Of a stretch of 64,000 bases of DNA, positions 1 through 14,200 are shown piece after piece; the first letter of the stretch is position 1; each line of letters begins with the position of its first letter. The notes under the pieces are model-generated. The model was not told the origin of the DNA. It did no database searches and saw only the letters and a program-made list of their open reading frames with translations. The position numbers and the translations under genes were made by a program. The stretch is from Cruorifilaria tuberocauda (Eukaryota > Nematoda > Chromadorea > Rhabditida > Onchocercidae). Location: contig JABVXU010000223.1 in the NCBI GenBank assembly GCA_013365365.1, forward strand, positions 1 through 64,000. The letters run 5' to 3'.

Positions 1-39
1 AAATTTAAGTTCTAGTAATTGAAATCAATCATATTTCAG

Positions 40-1649
40 AATAACAGATTTGCGCCATTATTTGATTCCAGGTGAAATTATCCTAAATAGTTCTTTCTTT
101 TAATTTAACTTTCCAAACTAAATTTTATTTGATAAATTTACTTTAATTAAGTATTGGAAATTCTTATTTTTCAAAATCACGACTAAATTTTTCTCATTTC
201 TTTTTTAATAAAAGAAAATAGAGAAACATTGTTGATTTGAAATGTTGACAGGAAATATTTTAGAAAATATTTTTCCCTTCTTTTGGTGCACTTATTGGAA
301 TAAAATAATCGTCAATTTGAAATAATTTAAATTCGAAACTTTCTCTCTACCTGTACGCTAAATAAATTAATTTTTCCTTTCGCAAAAAAATTCGCACATT
401 AATCAATGGAACATTTCCCATCGTTGTGAGAGAGAAATTAATCGAAAATGAGAGAAAATGTTTTCCAGTCAAAAATGATCATCGAAAATTGATAAAGAAA
501 AGATTTGCATAGAAATTTCCTTAAATTGATTAAATTAATCAATATATATACTTTATACTGATTAAATTAATCAATAAGTATAATTATTTCTAATAATCAG
601 ACCAAATGCAAATTTCCCATATGACTTTGCGCAACAATATTCACTTAATTCACAAACGCTAAATACATGTCAAGCGCTAGCATCATTGGGATTTGATATG
701 GATGCTTTTGAGATTACTGATAACTACGGTAAACGATTCAACAAAGAAACCGCACGGTAAATTTTATGCATAAATAGAAAATGTAATTAAGCTAAAGGAA
801 TGGGAAATTTTCCGTTATTAAAGTTATCCATAGAAAAGTTTACTTTCATCATCCGGAATGAATTTCATAAATTATAGCATTAGAACTGCGGAAGAGTTTT
901 ATAATGATTAAGTAAATCCTCTATTGTGTAATATTTCCCAGTGGTCAAGCAGCGGCAGCGGCATTCACGGCAGCGGCACCGGCGGCATCGGCATCGACAG
1001 CAGCGGCAACTTTTGCGCAATATCCACGTTCTTACGCATTCGGCACTCCGTTCTTCGATCCCATCAATGTGCAGTATGTTTGGAATCCAGCAATTAATTC
1101 ACCCTTCTTTAATGTTTACAATAATTCTCCGAGAGAATACTCTAATCGAGTAATGAATGGGTAAGCTTTTATCAAGTGTACTGCTTATCGCATCGTAGTT
1201 TGAGTGGGGAGAAAAAGCACAATTCTATGATTTTCTCTTTATCGATTACTTACGAAAAAATGATGATTTGAGAGAAGAATTATTTGTCAAGTTTATGTAT
1301 TCTATCGATGACTGAATGAATTTCGTATGTTTACTGTTAAAGAAGAACAGTGAAGAGAACGGATTTCATTTCATTATCAGGTATTAGGAGAGGAAAGGGA
1401 AATAGTTATGAACAAATTATCTTTTTCCATTCTTCCCAGAATTTCTAAGATTTCTTCCAACTTTGCTCTTTCAGATTTCCTTCAGCAATTAGCAGTAATG
1501 GAGCATGGACTGGTGACAGAATGGCGCAATCGTCCGGCAATCAATCTATCAGTTTGCAGCAGCACATTGCAGCTACATCATTGCTTAACGGAAGAGGATC
1601 GAATTTTCGTACTAATGGATCCGGTGACGGACCCTTTGCTCATAGATGA
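40..1649 (+). CDS. 3' end of an unrecognised low-complexity protein (four exons, 5' part off the window)
   Basis: Exons at 40-71, 601-756, 942-1160 and 1475-1649 join in one frame (each ends in phase 2) with AG acceptors and GT donors, and stop at TGA 1647-1649. The product reads from NNRFAPLFDS through a stretch with FPYDFAQQYSLN and ASLGFDMDAF. It then has an alanine-rich run (GQAAAAAFTAAAPAASAS), an aromatic/Asn/Pro segment (FGTPFFDPINVQYVWNP), and a Ser/Asn/Gly-rich tail ending GDGPFAHR. There is no signal peptide, membrane segment or catalytic motif in the visible part. The composition (Ala, Gln, Asn, Ser, Tyr) suggests a disordered C-terminal region of a nuclear or RNA-associated protein, but this is inference and I do not recognise the family. 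The first exon (32 nt) is the least certain. A poly(A) signal follows 16 nt after the stop. Confidence 0.6.
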
Positions 1650-1664
1650 ATGCTGAAAATGCAG

Positions 1665-1670
1665 AATAAA
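1665..1670 (+). terminator. poly(A) signal of the first gene
   Basis: AATAAA lies 16 nt after the TGA at 1647-1649, a normal distance for compact nematode 3' UTRs. Confidence 0.55.
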
Positions 1671-4600
1671 TGAAGTAAAATATGATTTCGTTCAGAAATA
1701 ATTGTTGTTCGATTTAATTTCATTATCGAGTATTGTTTTAATTAACATTAATTAATCAATAGAAGTAGCAGTGATACTTTCGTTTTCTCAGGTAACATTT
1801 TTTCGGCCGATATTTATTACATATAAAAAAAACTTTTTTTTTTAGAGAATATATCTTTATCCTGAATATTCAACTTAAAGGATATAGGATTTCGTAAATT
1901 TTGATCAATTAATTTGGCAACAAAGAAACTTATGATAAGATAGTTTCGCGAGAGAGTAATATTTATATTAGTTAATCTTTAAATTATATTTGCTTATCTC
2001 TTATTTTTACTCTAGGAAAAGCTAGAATATGAAGGTTAAATTCAAGTCGACATTTAGGTATGACAGGAACTAATCGAACGATATTATTCCTGTGTTAAAT
2101 GGAATACAGCTTGTTTGTTATTCATATGATTCTTTTTTGAATACTTTCTCTAACCTATAAGGCAATATTAATTAGTGACAAGTAAATTAAATTATTTCAA
2201 ATACTTTTAAGTGCACCTGTTTAATTCTTTTGCTACAAAATTATCAAAAAGTGATTTCAAATTCTTCTTTCTGTTCTTTAAATTATTCTCACGAAAAAAA
2301 TTACAAAAAAATGTGTTAAATAAAGATCATTTATTATATATTATTTTCGATATCAAGCATTTGGTTGTTTTCGCTGTATCCATTCCTTGATTTGTTTTAT
2401 CCTAAGACAGTATAAACTGATTACTGATTGCATCATGCCTTATCACAGAGCATTTTATCAATATTTAGGATGGTGTCTGACATGATGATAGAAGAACAGT
2501 TGATAATCAAAATGATTGGATCTTAACAGTATCCAAGAGACGCAAATTATCTTCAAGGCTCATTTTGATTTTAGAGCAATCAGAATTGCAATATAAGTTC
2601 AGAAAATAATTTTAGTGAGCACAATTAACCATATTATTATTTATTAAACCTAGATGAAGCTTATAACACACAACACGTAAGACAAGTTAATCTGACACGT
2701 TTAATAAATATAAGCAACTAGTGCACAAAAATTCAAAATTTAGAGAGAAATTTGAAAAGTATTTCGTGAATTATTCCAGCTTCTCGAACGATTATTTAAT
2801 AATATTCCATAGTGACATGCTACAGATAGCGCATATTCTTTTTTAATTAATTAAAAAAAGCATTCAAGTAATCATTTATTATTCAATATTAGCGTAATAG
2901 TTTAAAATTTATTACTAAAAGACTTCACAGGAATTATTTGGCTAACCTGTCTATTCGGCTAAAGAAATAAATTTAATTCTAATACATAACTTTAAATTGT
3001 ATATTTTGTATAATTAAAAGATTTTTTAAATTGGAATTCAATAATTTTTTCGAATTTTATATAACAAAATTCGGATATTGATCAAAATCATTATCCCTTT
3101 CTTAACTTACAAAACCTTTTAATTATATAAAATTTAATTATAAAAATACAAAATCTATGCTAGTTTCATTATTCATAAATTGATAACACTTTCTGGCTTG
3201 ATTAGCATTATTGTCCTTTTTAATCCTTGATCATCTAAAAAGCCGTCAACTTAAAAATAAAAAATAAATCGAAAACAGGTCGACAAAATGGAAAATTTTC
3301 ATCCTTTCACTAATCTCTATAACAATCAGAATGTAGCCTTTTTTTGTTGGCGAATAAAAAGATCGTTTTAAAAAGAAGAAGAAATAATCAACTTTGTGTT
3401 TGGCAATGATCTTTTTGTACTTTTATTTATTTCTTTTAAATTCAACAAAAAAAAGAGACATTCTCTCATTTTTTTCAACATTTCCCTCAAAAATTTTATT
3501 TTTTAAGTTAACATTCAAATTTCAAAAATATTCAACTAAAATAAAATAACAACATCTCTTTAATTCTTTCCTCTCTTTTTCTCACTATATTGTTGCTTAT
3601 CTTTTTGTCATTCCGTTCTATTGTTTTCCGATCAACCGGATATAAGTTCGTTCCGGTTTCAGCGTTTTTTTTTCGAATGAAATTCTTATGCTTATTTTCT
3701 TCTTCTTTAACTTCAAAAATTTCCGTTCAATTTTGCCGTAAAATAATTGTTGCTGTGTGATCATTACTGTAATTGAATATAGAAATTTGAAAATTTTCCT
3801 CCTCCTCATTTTTCACTCTTTCTCTTCTCATTTCATTCTGCAAAATCAGATAGGTATAGATTTCAATCATTTTTCATGATCACCTTCGTTCAAATTTGAT
3901 TATTACCATTTTCCTTCCCTTTCATTTTCTTCATTAATAAGGATCTCTACAGGTTTCATTAATTACAAATACTATCGAAAAATTCTATTTCAAGATATAT
4001 AAAATCTAAAATAATGAATATCGATTTCAAATATGTTTCCGTAAGATGCAAAATGTCAACTTTCATAATTGCAAAATCTTTCAAACTCCTAAAAATAACA
4101 ACAATTAGAAGTGTTTTTTCGTTTAGCTCACAATTTTTAGAGGAAAGAAAATTCCGACTTAATGCAATCTTAGAGACTCTAAAAATGACATTCAATTTTA
4201 TTTTAGGAAAGAACTGAGACGAACTTTCTCCAATGATAGCCCTCACTTTTCCGGAATTTCCATCGCAAATACTTCGGCATTCTCGTGGGTATAGATATCT
4301 TTACATGTTGAGATGCTTTTTAAAAAAATCTGTGAGTTTTGCTTGAAAAGAGCAATTATTCAATATGTCCTTTTACTGTCCTAACAAAGTACCACGGGAA
4401 TATCACTGTCATCGATTTACTTTTAACCATTACTCACTTTTCTGTTATTTGCTTTTAAATTTTATGTTTGTAATCCGTTTGTTGCAAATTTAATTCATAA
4501 TAGTATCCGACTTATGTAAATCGTTTTTGATAATTTCGTTTGAAATTGAAATTTGCATTTACGATTGGAGCCTAAGTTGTAATTTCATTTGAAAAATAAT

Positions 4601-6938
4601 GAAAAGAGACAGTTTTAATTACTATTCAGCCATTGTTTTGACAAAAAATTCTTATTGAATTTCTTGAGAGTTTATACTTCGAAAATCTTTCGACAATTTT
4701 AATAAATCAATATCACAATCATAATCATAATGAGTAATTAACAAACTTGATATATTTTAGAGACTGAACTGTCAAGAGAGTTTGCTTGTTGCCTAATGGA
4801 AAGTTATAATTATTTGAAGTTATAATATCACTAACACTTGTTGTACAACAACTCAGTTGTCAGCTATTATTTTTATTACTTGGCTTAAAAAATAGTCTAA
4901 ATATTCCTCTTTAAATTACGGTAAAAATAAATTTCAGCGTTAAATTTTGAACTTGAAACTGAACTAATATTTCATGATTTGAAATAAGCATTATAGCTAC
5001 AGCAGGAACTTAATCCTATGAGATTTCCAAATGTTGAAGTGAAAGAATAATTTCAAATGTTGCAAAAAATGGAACATGAATGAGATTCATCTCAGCGAAT
5101 GACCTTTTCATTCTTTAAATGAAAAAATTTTTTATAATTTTTTTAATAGCATGATTTGACTCGACTGATTGTTCATTTTATGGCATAGTTTCAGATCAAG
5201 TTTTTCAAGTTTGAAAAGTGAACTTATATTCACATAAAAGCGATTTCAAATTTCACATATAAATTTGATTTTAAGACTTGAAAATTTTACAAAGCGTTTT
5301 TTTCCTTTTCTTCTTTTTAAACTCAATAAAACATATACTTGAATCAAATTCAAATTTAAATTTTACGCTTTGGTTTGATTTTTTTCTCGTTATTTAATAA
5401 ATTTAAATCCAGTTCGGAATTTTTCTCAGAATTCTGTAAGCTGAAATTATAATATCAATTCAAGTATCATTATCGTGACAATTTAAATTAACTGATGAAA
5501 ATTCAATATTTCAATTGTATCTCTTAATTAATTATCCTAAAATTTGAGCACAATTAATTTATTGCGAAAAATTTCATTTCCAATTACTATTGTAATTCAT
5601 TTTTACTTTTTTACTTTTGTAAAATGAAAAGACTCCATTTTTACCTCTCAAATTCATTTGAAATTCTTCTGATTCAACGTTTGCGGTATCAAATTATCAA
5701 ATTACTAACATTTTTAATTCGCATAAATAAAATGAAAACACATATTGGATGTCATCTTTGCTGGACTTTTTTAAAATTCACAATTTTGTAAAATATCAAT
5801 GTTATTTCGTATTTTTAAAAGAAATATATATTGATAACACTTCAAGCATTGCGTAAGTCTGATACTGATAAAGAGTCAAATAATTCAGCTTAGAATTTAT
5901 TCATTAAGAAGAAAATAGTTCAATTAAAATCAAATTATTTGGTAATAAATTGTTATTTTTAATTTTAATTTTGTACTTTTTTCTCGTCTTTAAAATGCCT
6001 AAAGTGAAAGAATGGCCAAAATGAAATGAATTCAATATTCACTTTTCTGAGAAAGGAACTTTTAGGCTATAAATTTTTCACTTCGAAAATTTTCAAATGC
6101 AAAAAAATGTGGTATATAAAGGCAAAATTTTAAATTGAGGAAAATTTGCAAAAGCAAAAAACTTTGGCAAACTTTTTTGGTATTGTCTGATAAGCTAATT
6201 TACAAATTAAAAATAAGTAATTTTTGAAACTTTTGGAACAGTAATCATTATACTTTACATAAAAATTCTCTCTGATATTTACTAATTCACCTAAATTAGT
6301 AAGAAATATGTCTGTATTTTTCAGTTTAATTTATAAATATCTGTTTCAATTGCTGATAAAGTTCTCTTCCTGTGAATTTGATTTATAAAATATAATACTT
6401 TTGTTTAATAAAGTAAACAATTCCAAGAAATTACTGTCAGTTGAGCAAATCGATTTGCAGCAATTACTTAAAGTATTCAATTGCAATTCTACCTGTCATT
6501 ATTCCTGAGTTTATGTTTTCAAGTTTTCATCATGCATAATAACTAAATAGCCAAAAAAAGCCATTTGAAAAGCATTTAGTAATCGCTTAGTAATTTTGAT
6601 TTCCAATATTTAAAACTTCAGTAATTAAAATTAATCTAATTTTAATTAACTTCGAATGCCCTCATATTAAATTGATGAAATATTGTAACATAAATATTTT
6701 TGCTTGCATTTATCCAACGATATGTTTTTGTTTAAACTTTCGTTTGTTTGTTTGTTTGTTTTTTTCGCTTTAAATTGTGACTTAATTAAAAAGGAACGAG
6801 AAGTTGAGTAAAACTTCCATACTTAATAAATAATCAAGCATAAGGTTGAGAACATTAAAAAGAAAATTAAAGTTTTATCAAAATCAATACTTGCATTTCG
6901 TGCATAGTATAATTACTGGTTATGTTAAGTAAAATAAA
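1671..6938. other. AT-rich intergenic region, no gene seen
   Basis: About 5.3 kb with no exon chain on either strand. The open frames at 3618-3809 (-), 3959-4246 (-) and 4014-4217 (+) are AT-rich, lack flanking splice sites that lead anywhere, and overlap one another. A short TTTG repeat sits at about 6745-6763. The 3' part presumably holds the promoter of the Kunitz gene that starts at 6962. Confidence 0.6.
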
Positions 6939-6948
6939 CCGTTTTCAG
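6939..6948 (+). promoter_or_regulatory. probable spliced-leader trans-splice acceptor
   Basis: A strong nematode acceptor (CCGTTTTCAG) lies 13 nt upstream of the signal-peptide ATG at 6962, with no upstream donor needed. This spacing is typical of trans-spliced leader addition in nematodes. That it is used for trans-splicing is inferred. Confidence 0.45.
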
Positions 6949-6961
6949 TATTCGAAAGCAA

Positions 6962-9900
6962 ATGAGTGCGACATATACGCTTCTATTCATTGTATTTTTT
7001 CAAGCTTCTAATAAATTAGCAATATGCACGACAGTTAGATTAGTTGCTACTTTGTCAAATATCAAAAATCATCCATGTCAGGTAACATGAATTTTCATGA
7101 ACTCAATTTAACAGTCAATTAAATTCTATCTCGAAATCGATGATAAAGAATATCTGATAAATACTGAATTTCTTATCACCTGTTTTTATCTGCATTCGAT
7201 TCCGATTTTCAGAAATAAATCTTACTGTTTCCTTGCATTCAGAAACAAGAACTTACCTGAAATAATCAAAACAGAAGAATGAAATGAAACTAAAACAATT
7301 AATCTGAAACTTTAGAATTATAGTTATTGAGATAGAAAAAACGTAAGTTGTGAGAAGGAAATACATCACTTAGCATTTTAGCTTCTTACTTTTACGTATT
7401 TTAGCTTTTACGTAATCAATGAACCACGTTTATAAAGATACGCAAAGTAATTGCAGCAACCTCTTCAACCTGGTAACTGTTCACAAAGAATTCCACTCTT
7501 CTATTACAATAATCGTGATCATAAATGTCGAAAATTTATTTACAGGTATAGTTTGACTGAAATTTAATTCAGATTTCATTTTGAATCAACGATAACAATG
7601 TTAGAAGTTTTAGCTGATCAAGGTAAATTCGAGAATGCTTGATTAAATGTTTTCAAAATTTGTTAGTCTATTCAAGAATGCTACGTATTTTATTTAGATC
7701 AATTGCTACTTTTAAATCAAACTTTAACTTTATTAATGACAGATCAGCCCTTGTTTAATTGAAATATGCGAGTACGTTTGATCATTATTTAATGAGTCAC
7801 ATATATATTTGAGATAATTCAGTTTCAATGACGAACAATTCATCGATTACATTGATTGATCTGAATCTATTGGAAAGATCGTTTGTGCATTAAAGCATTG
7901 AAATTAAACTTTAAAACTTCAATTTTTTAGTGGTTGCAATGGAAATGAAAATCGTTTCTTGAATCGGCGACTATGTTATGCAAAATGTGGTGGAAGGCTA
8001 AAATTTCGCATGAAACAACCTTCTTCAAGTTATTTCTTTCCTGAAATTAGCTAATATAATATGTAAATAAGAAATATCAAAAATTGTCTGATATGAGTTA
8101 TAACTGTTAATTGAAGTAAACCTATTTATGAATAAAACTTTTTACATCGAAGATTTGAATCAAGTAACTTTTAAATATTTTCAGGAATGTCCTGCAATTT
8201 TTGCAAATTAAATATTACAAAATAGGAAATTTTGAGTAAATTTTAGCGATTTGTAATCAACGATTTGATCCGCAGTACCGGAACCTATGCCGTCAGGATA
8301 CTACGCGAGCTTGGGTATTACGTTATTTTTACGACAAAGATGAAAATCGATGTCGACACTTTTGGTACGGTGGTTGTAAAGTATCGGGCAGAAATCAGAA
8401 TATATTTATCAACGAGCAGGTTTAATTTTATTATTTCCATGATTTACTTCAAACTCTAAGAGAATTTCAATTACAAATCTTTTAAGCATTCATTGTTATT
8501 ATTGTTTTTTTGCGAAACTTTGTTTTCAGATGTGTAAATTACAATGTGTACGGGAAAAAAATGGTAGATTGAAGCAGAAGCCGAAAAATTCAACCTTAAA
8601 ACAAACAAGTAATTATGAATATTAATTAATTAATTTCAGTCTTCATTTCCAGTAATTAAGTAGTGAAATTTCTGTAATTATGTAATTTCATAATTTTTTA
8701 TAAAAAATTTAAAATTTCAATTTTACATTTGCCATGTTTTAAGGCTACGTGAATTGAGCATTCTGCCAGAAAAAGAAAAAAAATTAAGTAAACGTCAAAT
8801 ATCTCCGTGTTTAGCTGTCCACGTCTCACGTCTCACGTCTTTCCCCATATATGCATTCATTCTAGGGAATTATTCACGAGCTAAAGTATATTTTCAGCAT
8901 GTTTTATAAAATTTGATAAGAAATTACGCTACGGCTGTAAAACATTTGATTGGCGTCCACGATTTTTCTACAATCAAACAAGCTCGAAATGTGAAATGTT
9001 TTGGTACGACGCATCATGCTCGACGGATCACCGTAAACTTACCAATATGTTTTATCATCGTGCTGCTTGTAAAAGATGGTGCGAACCACCTGAGCAAACT
9101 GTAACTCATTACTTGCACTTTTTCAGTTAGAATTCCTAATCTATGTTAATTAACAATTAAGCCTCATTGATTAAATTTTAATTAAAATAAGTTAATCATC
9201 ATAAATAAAAGAATTTGATATCCAATGTTTCAAAGTGTTTTTTTTTAAATCATGATTCACAAATAAATATGATAATTGGAAAATTTCATAGTAACTGTAC
9301 GATTTTGTAGTATTTACCGAATTAATGAAGTTATGACAATTTCAACTGATAGTTCTTTAAAAAATTCGAAACTTCTCGAATGAATGATATTTTGAGATTA
9401 GGTAAAAACAATTTTAATTCATAGATCTGTGAAAAAATTCGAAACTTTTTAATTTCAATCATTTGTTTGTTTTTTTTTCACTCTTGAAAATTCATCATTC
9501 ATTTTTATTAAATGATAATTAATCTATTTTGAGATTCGAAAATTATCAGAAGGAAGAGGTACACGCCGTATTGGGCAAATTTCAGCAATGTTTTCTCCAT
9601 CATACAATTTCATGAGAACAAATAACCATCCGAAATGGATAAGAATGAAAAATATTTTCGATGGTTATTTTACAGATTTTTTTTTGTCTTAAAATTTGCA
9701 CAATTTTTAATTAATTTAAAAGAAGTTTGAAAATTTTCAGCCAGCTTTAATGAATTTCAATTTTTTGTTATTTTTTTAAGTGGATTTTTCAGATTTTCTA
9801 ATTGATGCACATATTAGGCCTATCAAAGAAACTGTTTCAAAGATAGCAAACACAAACCAGAATTATTCATCATTTCATGGTACTGTTTTTAAATTACTTA

Positions 9901-10730
9901 ATTTAATTATGTTTACAAGTTTGTATTTTTGTGCTTTGAATTTCTTATCGATTGAAAGGTATTTCGAAACTTTTACTATTATTTGAGTTTTTTTTTGTTG
10001 ATATAATAAATAAAAGTTTAGCATAAAGTCTATTTTGAAATTTCATTTACTCTAATCTGAATGATTAAAATTAACAACGGGTAAATCATTAATATTAAGT
10101 ATCATTTTTTAATTGATGTCATTGCTATTCGGCGATTTCATGATTTACTGTTTAACTTAAATCTATAACCTGATATGTGAAGGAAGAATGGCTAAACCTA
10201 CTGGAATTTCAGTTAAATCAACTCCTGCTAAGGTACGTGTGATTCAGACGTACGTAAACAATACACCGACAGATGATAATATTAGCAGTTTTGACTTTCA
10301 AATATTGCGAGCTGATCTCCGCCGTTCTATTCGGAAACTTCACCCGACGACAGCAAAAGAAAAAGGTTATGTTACCGGTTCATAACTGTTTTATCAAGTA
10401 ATTAAGAAGTCAATTTAATAACTTGCAAAAGTAAAATAATTATAGAATCTTATATTTCCAAACTGATATGAAGAGAGTTTTCGAATTATCATTTTTGCAG
10501 AAACAACAGAATGCGGTGAATTCGATTCGAAATTAGCCGATGCATGTAGTAACTTAGATTGGATACCGCGATATTATTACGATATGACAAGTAATCAATG
10601 TCGGATATTTTGGAGTAGCGGATGTACTTCAGATAGTGATAATAATTACGATAATATTACAAGCTGTCAAGAACGATGCGTAATAAGATGGCCTGATTCA
10701 AAAAGGGGTTCATTGTTACCTTATCATTAA
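6962..10730 (+). CDS. secreted multi-domain Kunitz-type protease-inhibitor-like protein (four Kunitz domains)
   Basis: Ten exons give 454 codons plus a stop: 6962-7081, 7457-7545, 7931-8028, 8247-8419, 8530-8608, 8898-9125, 9586-9663, 9793-9879, 10183-10365 and 10501-10730. The start ATG opens a hydrophobic signal peptide (MSATYTLLFIVFFQASNKLA). Kunitz domain 1 (exons 1-3) has canonical cysteine spacing 8-15-7-12-3 with core LFYYNNRDHKCRKFIYSGC. By BPTI numbering its P1 residue (after the second Cys) is Ser, so it may not be a trypsin inhibitor. Domains 2 (exons 4-5, RCRHFWYGGC), 3 (exon 6, RFFYNQTSSKCEMFWY) and 4 (exon 10, RYYYDMTSNQCRIFWSSGC) keep six cysteines but have stretched spacing. 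A linker of about 115 residues without cysteines separates domains 3 and 4. Exons 7-9 and the end of exon 6 are the weakest part: the GTTAGA donor at 9126 was chosen only because it keeps phase. An alternative is that a second transcript starts at the ATG at 9588. The stop is TAA 10728-10730. Confidence 0.75.
8820..8840 (+). repeat. three tandem copies of a 7-bp unit in an intron
   Basis: CACGTCT is repeated three times without interruption inside the intron between Kunitz exons 5 and 6. Confidence 0.7.
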
Positions 10731-10803
10731 TAATTCAATTATTAATGCTGTAACAATATACTGTAGTAACGGAAAGTATTGTAATTTTTGTACCAACAAG
10801 TTA

Positions 10804-10809
10804 AATAAA
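10804..10809 (+). terminator. poly(A) signal of the four-domain Kunitz model
   Basis: AATAAA lies 74 nt after the TAA at 10730. It supports a transcript end here, although the locus may also read through by splicing (see findings). Confidence 0.45.
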
Positions 10810-11212
10810 GTAAAAAATAGTAAAAAATAAAGTAAAATAAGAAAAAAGTTAAAATTTATCAGACGACTGTTTCATAAATTGAACAATACAAAACGAACAA
10901 TCACACATTTAATTGATACATCAAGAGGAGTGTAAAGAGTTCGTGAATTACTGAACAATAAAGTATGATAAAATGATAAAATACAATGATTGTTAATCGT
11001 TTAAAAGTACGAAATATTTTTGAATTTAACTTTACCTCTCACATTTCATGCATTCAGTACTGTGTAAACTACTCGAATATTTGAGTAAATTCGTGTTTCA
11101 GTAGAAAAATGAAAGATTCAAGCAGTTTTAAAAGACTATTTCAGATTTAAAATATTAAAGAATAAGTAAAATTTCATTTTATAAAATGATAATTTAAATT
11201 ATTTTACTTGAG

Positions 11213-14200
11213 ATCGAGATATGTTGTCAACAAAATCTCTGATAAAACGCTGTTTGGAGCCAATGAAATCGGGAAATTGTTTGGAAATGTAAGTTTTACA
11301 CATTTTTATAGCTTGGAATAAATTTATTGAGAAGACTAATACTGAAAGATAGGAATTATCGATTTAATTTCTGCAATAGATAGAAAATGAATGATTAAGG
11401 TATCATGCTTATTACTACAATAAAGAAAAGCAACGTTGTGAACCATTCATGTATAGTGGATGTGACGGTAATTCAAATCGTTTTCACACGTTACGTCAAT
11501 GTCAAACAACGTGTCATCAATTTCGTGGGTTATCTCGTAGGTACTAAATTCTACATTTACTATTTATCATTTCTTCTTTTTCGAATATTACTGTCAATGA
11601 AATTCTTTGTCTACTTTAATAAGTATTGTTTCATATTTTTGTGCAATTTAATTTTAACCATCGATTAATATTGAACCTAAGAATTACAGCTATTAACTTA
11701 CTCACCTTCTCTATTCACAATAATATTAATGAATTATCAAATTTATCAGTCATTTATCCAGAATTCAGAAAAGTGATTGTTGAACATAAGAAATAAATTT
11801 TTTGCATGCTTTTCATAGCTTTTAAAATATTTCATAGATTTGTTTAAACTGTAGCCCTGGAAACGAAATGTCTTTTACCGCTTGATGGTGGCGAACGATT
11901 TGAGGGAAATGGATGTGCGGAAAAAGTTGGAATACGATATTATTACAATCAGAAGAATGGTACTTTTAATTTATTTGCAAATAAATAGTATCAAATTTCC
12001 GTGGCTCACTGAAAAATCATTGGAAATTTTCAGCGATCAGTGAAACATTCATTTCCTGAAAAGACTTCCTGATATATAGTAATCAAAAGTAGTGATAGTT
12101 TCCTTACTTTTTATTAACTTTCAAAGATATACGTTAATTACTGAAATATTTTAGAACGCTGTGAGCGATTTTGGTATTCCGGGTGTGCCGGTAATGAAAA
12201 TCGTTTTTATGATTTATATACTTGCGAAACTGTTTGCCGAGATATTCCGATGCGAATCATTCCTCAAAAACTTCCACATCCTAAAGGTTTTAATCAAGAA
12301 AGAATTCTGAAAGCGAAATTCGAATTTCCACTTTCAGTTGATTGATATCTGTAAATACTGTTTTAAACTTAAATAAACATTTCTTAAATATTTGTAAGCA
12401 ATTTCTATGAGATTGCTGATATGATAACAAAGAGAATCGGTTTGAATCATCTGAGAAATGCCATTAGACTTCTGAAATATTGACGAAAAATTAATTTTTC
12501 ACCAACTATCATTCTGTTTCAATTTTTGAAATGAAGTAATGTCCCCTCAAGTATCTTTCCACGTGATGATTCACGGCTGATAAGATTGAAAAAGAATTGA
12601 TAAGTCAGATCTGCCGTCAGTTCGCCTCGAAGATACTCCGTTAACTGTTTATTTAAAGCTAACTGTAGGAAATAGGTTTCAAATAGTGATAGATATTTGA
12701 AATGAAGGTAATTATGAATTTAACAAAAGTCCCGAAATCTTTCCATGGATGCACTTATTTTTATTAGGCCTTAAGCATGCAGTTTCTTTAGCAGTAAATT
12801 CAAGTAAAAGCACGTTTAAATTAGAGAGAAAAATTTAATTTAAATATTCTGATATTGATTTAAGATCAATGTTCCGAGCCATTGGATCGTGAATATTGGT
12901 GTCAATCAATATCGAAACGTTATTATTACAATCCCGAGACGAATACCTGCAAAAGTTTTCATTATACAGGATGTGAGAAAAGTCGGAACATATTCATAAC
13001 ACATCGAGAGTGTGAGGAAAAGTATGTATAAATTTGAAATGAGTTATTTGATTGTTCACCTCACTTTGCAAATTAAGTTTGAAATTTAAATGAAAGTTTG
13101 AGGAGCAAAAAAAAGTAATATAGTTAGCTCATTCCAAAAATCAATTAAAAAGTTGAAAGTTCAGAAATTGATTGGAATTGAAATGGATTAAATGTTTCAT
13201 CTAAAATATTAATAACAAAATTAAAGTAGTGCGAAAACTTTTCTATGCGATAAAATTCCAACGTTCAGATGTATCAATGGAACGAACTTATCACCCTCAT
13301 TATCATCGTCATCAAATATCAATTCATCTGTTTGTAAGTTTTTCATTTTGAAAATTTCGAAATTACAGTAATCTTCCTTATAATCATTTTTTAACTGCAT
13401 TTCTTACTGTTATCAGATTGAAAATGAGAGATGAGAGAAAATCTAAACGATTTCTTATCTTTTTAACACAGATGTGAAATCCCCGGGAAGAGAGTTGTCA
13501 CGCACACATCAAATTTTGATAACGGACGGCACTTCTTACGTAAAAATTGATACTCAATGGCTTGAATATGGGACATGTATCGGTTACAGGTAGTTAAATT
13601 TGCATACTAAGGGTAAAAGACTTTAAACAGTTGATATAATATTCTTCGACTAGGTCAACATAATGAGGAAGTTGCAATATTTTTTTCAATTGTGGGAATT
13701 ACAGGTCATACTTATTAAGTTGCCTGAAAAATTGAATTATTGTTTTAGATATAATATTTCCGGAGAAAAGATTCACCTAACGAGTTATCTTTGTTCATTG
13801 GAAACAGATGATACCTGTCATACACAGGTAGATTTTCTATTTCAAAGTATAAATTCAAAAAGTTTCAAAATAATCATCTCTATGAAGTTATATCAGTTTG
13901 TATCTACTCTTATCAAGTTCAGTCAAAATTTGCAATTCTAAACGTTATCAAATTAAACGATAGAGATAAGCAGAGGTAAAAATCGTTTATTAATTTAAAG
14001 CCATTAATGACCGAATCATTTTTTATCATTGAAGACTTTATCAATCACAAATGATAACGAGAAATGTCGTTTGATAAGACCGTGGCTGAAAGGGATTCAT
14101 CTGTATTCTTGGTTTTTCACCGTCGATCGACAACCATATCCGATTAGTAGAGAAGCTTTGAACCAAACAGTTGCATCGCTGATAATTTTACCACCAAACG

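Noticed and set aside
8265..8459. Open frame starting at 8265 as an independent small protein
   Set aside because: Another frame of the same stretch encodes Kunitz domain 2 with all expected cysteines and matching splice sites.
8735..8884. Open stretch with a possible TTTTAAG acceptor inside a Kunitz intron
   Set aside because: No donor joins it in phase to the next Kunitz exon, and the neighbouring exons splice together directly in phase.
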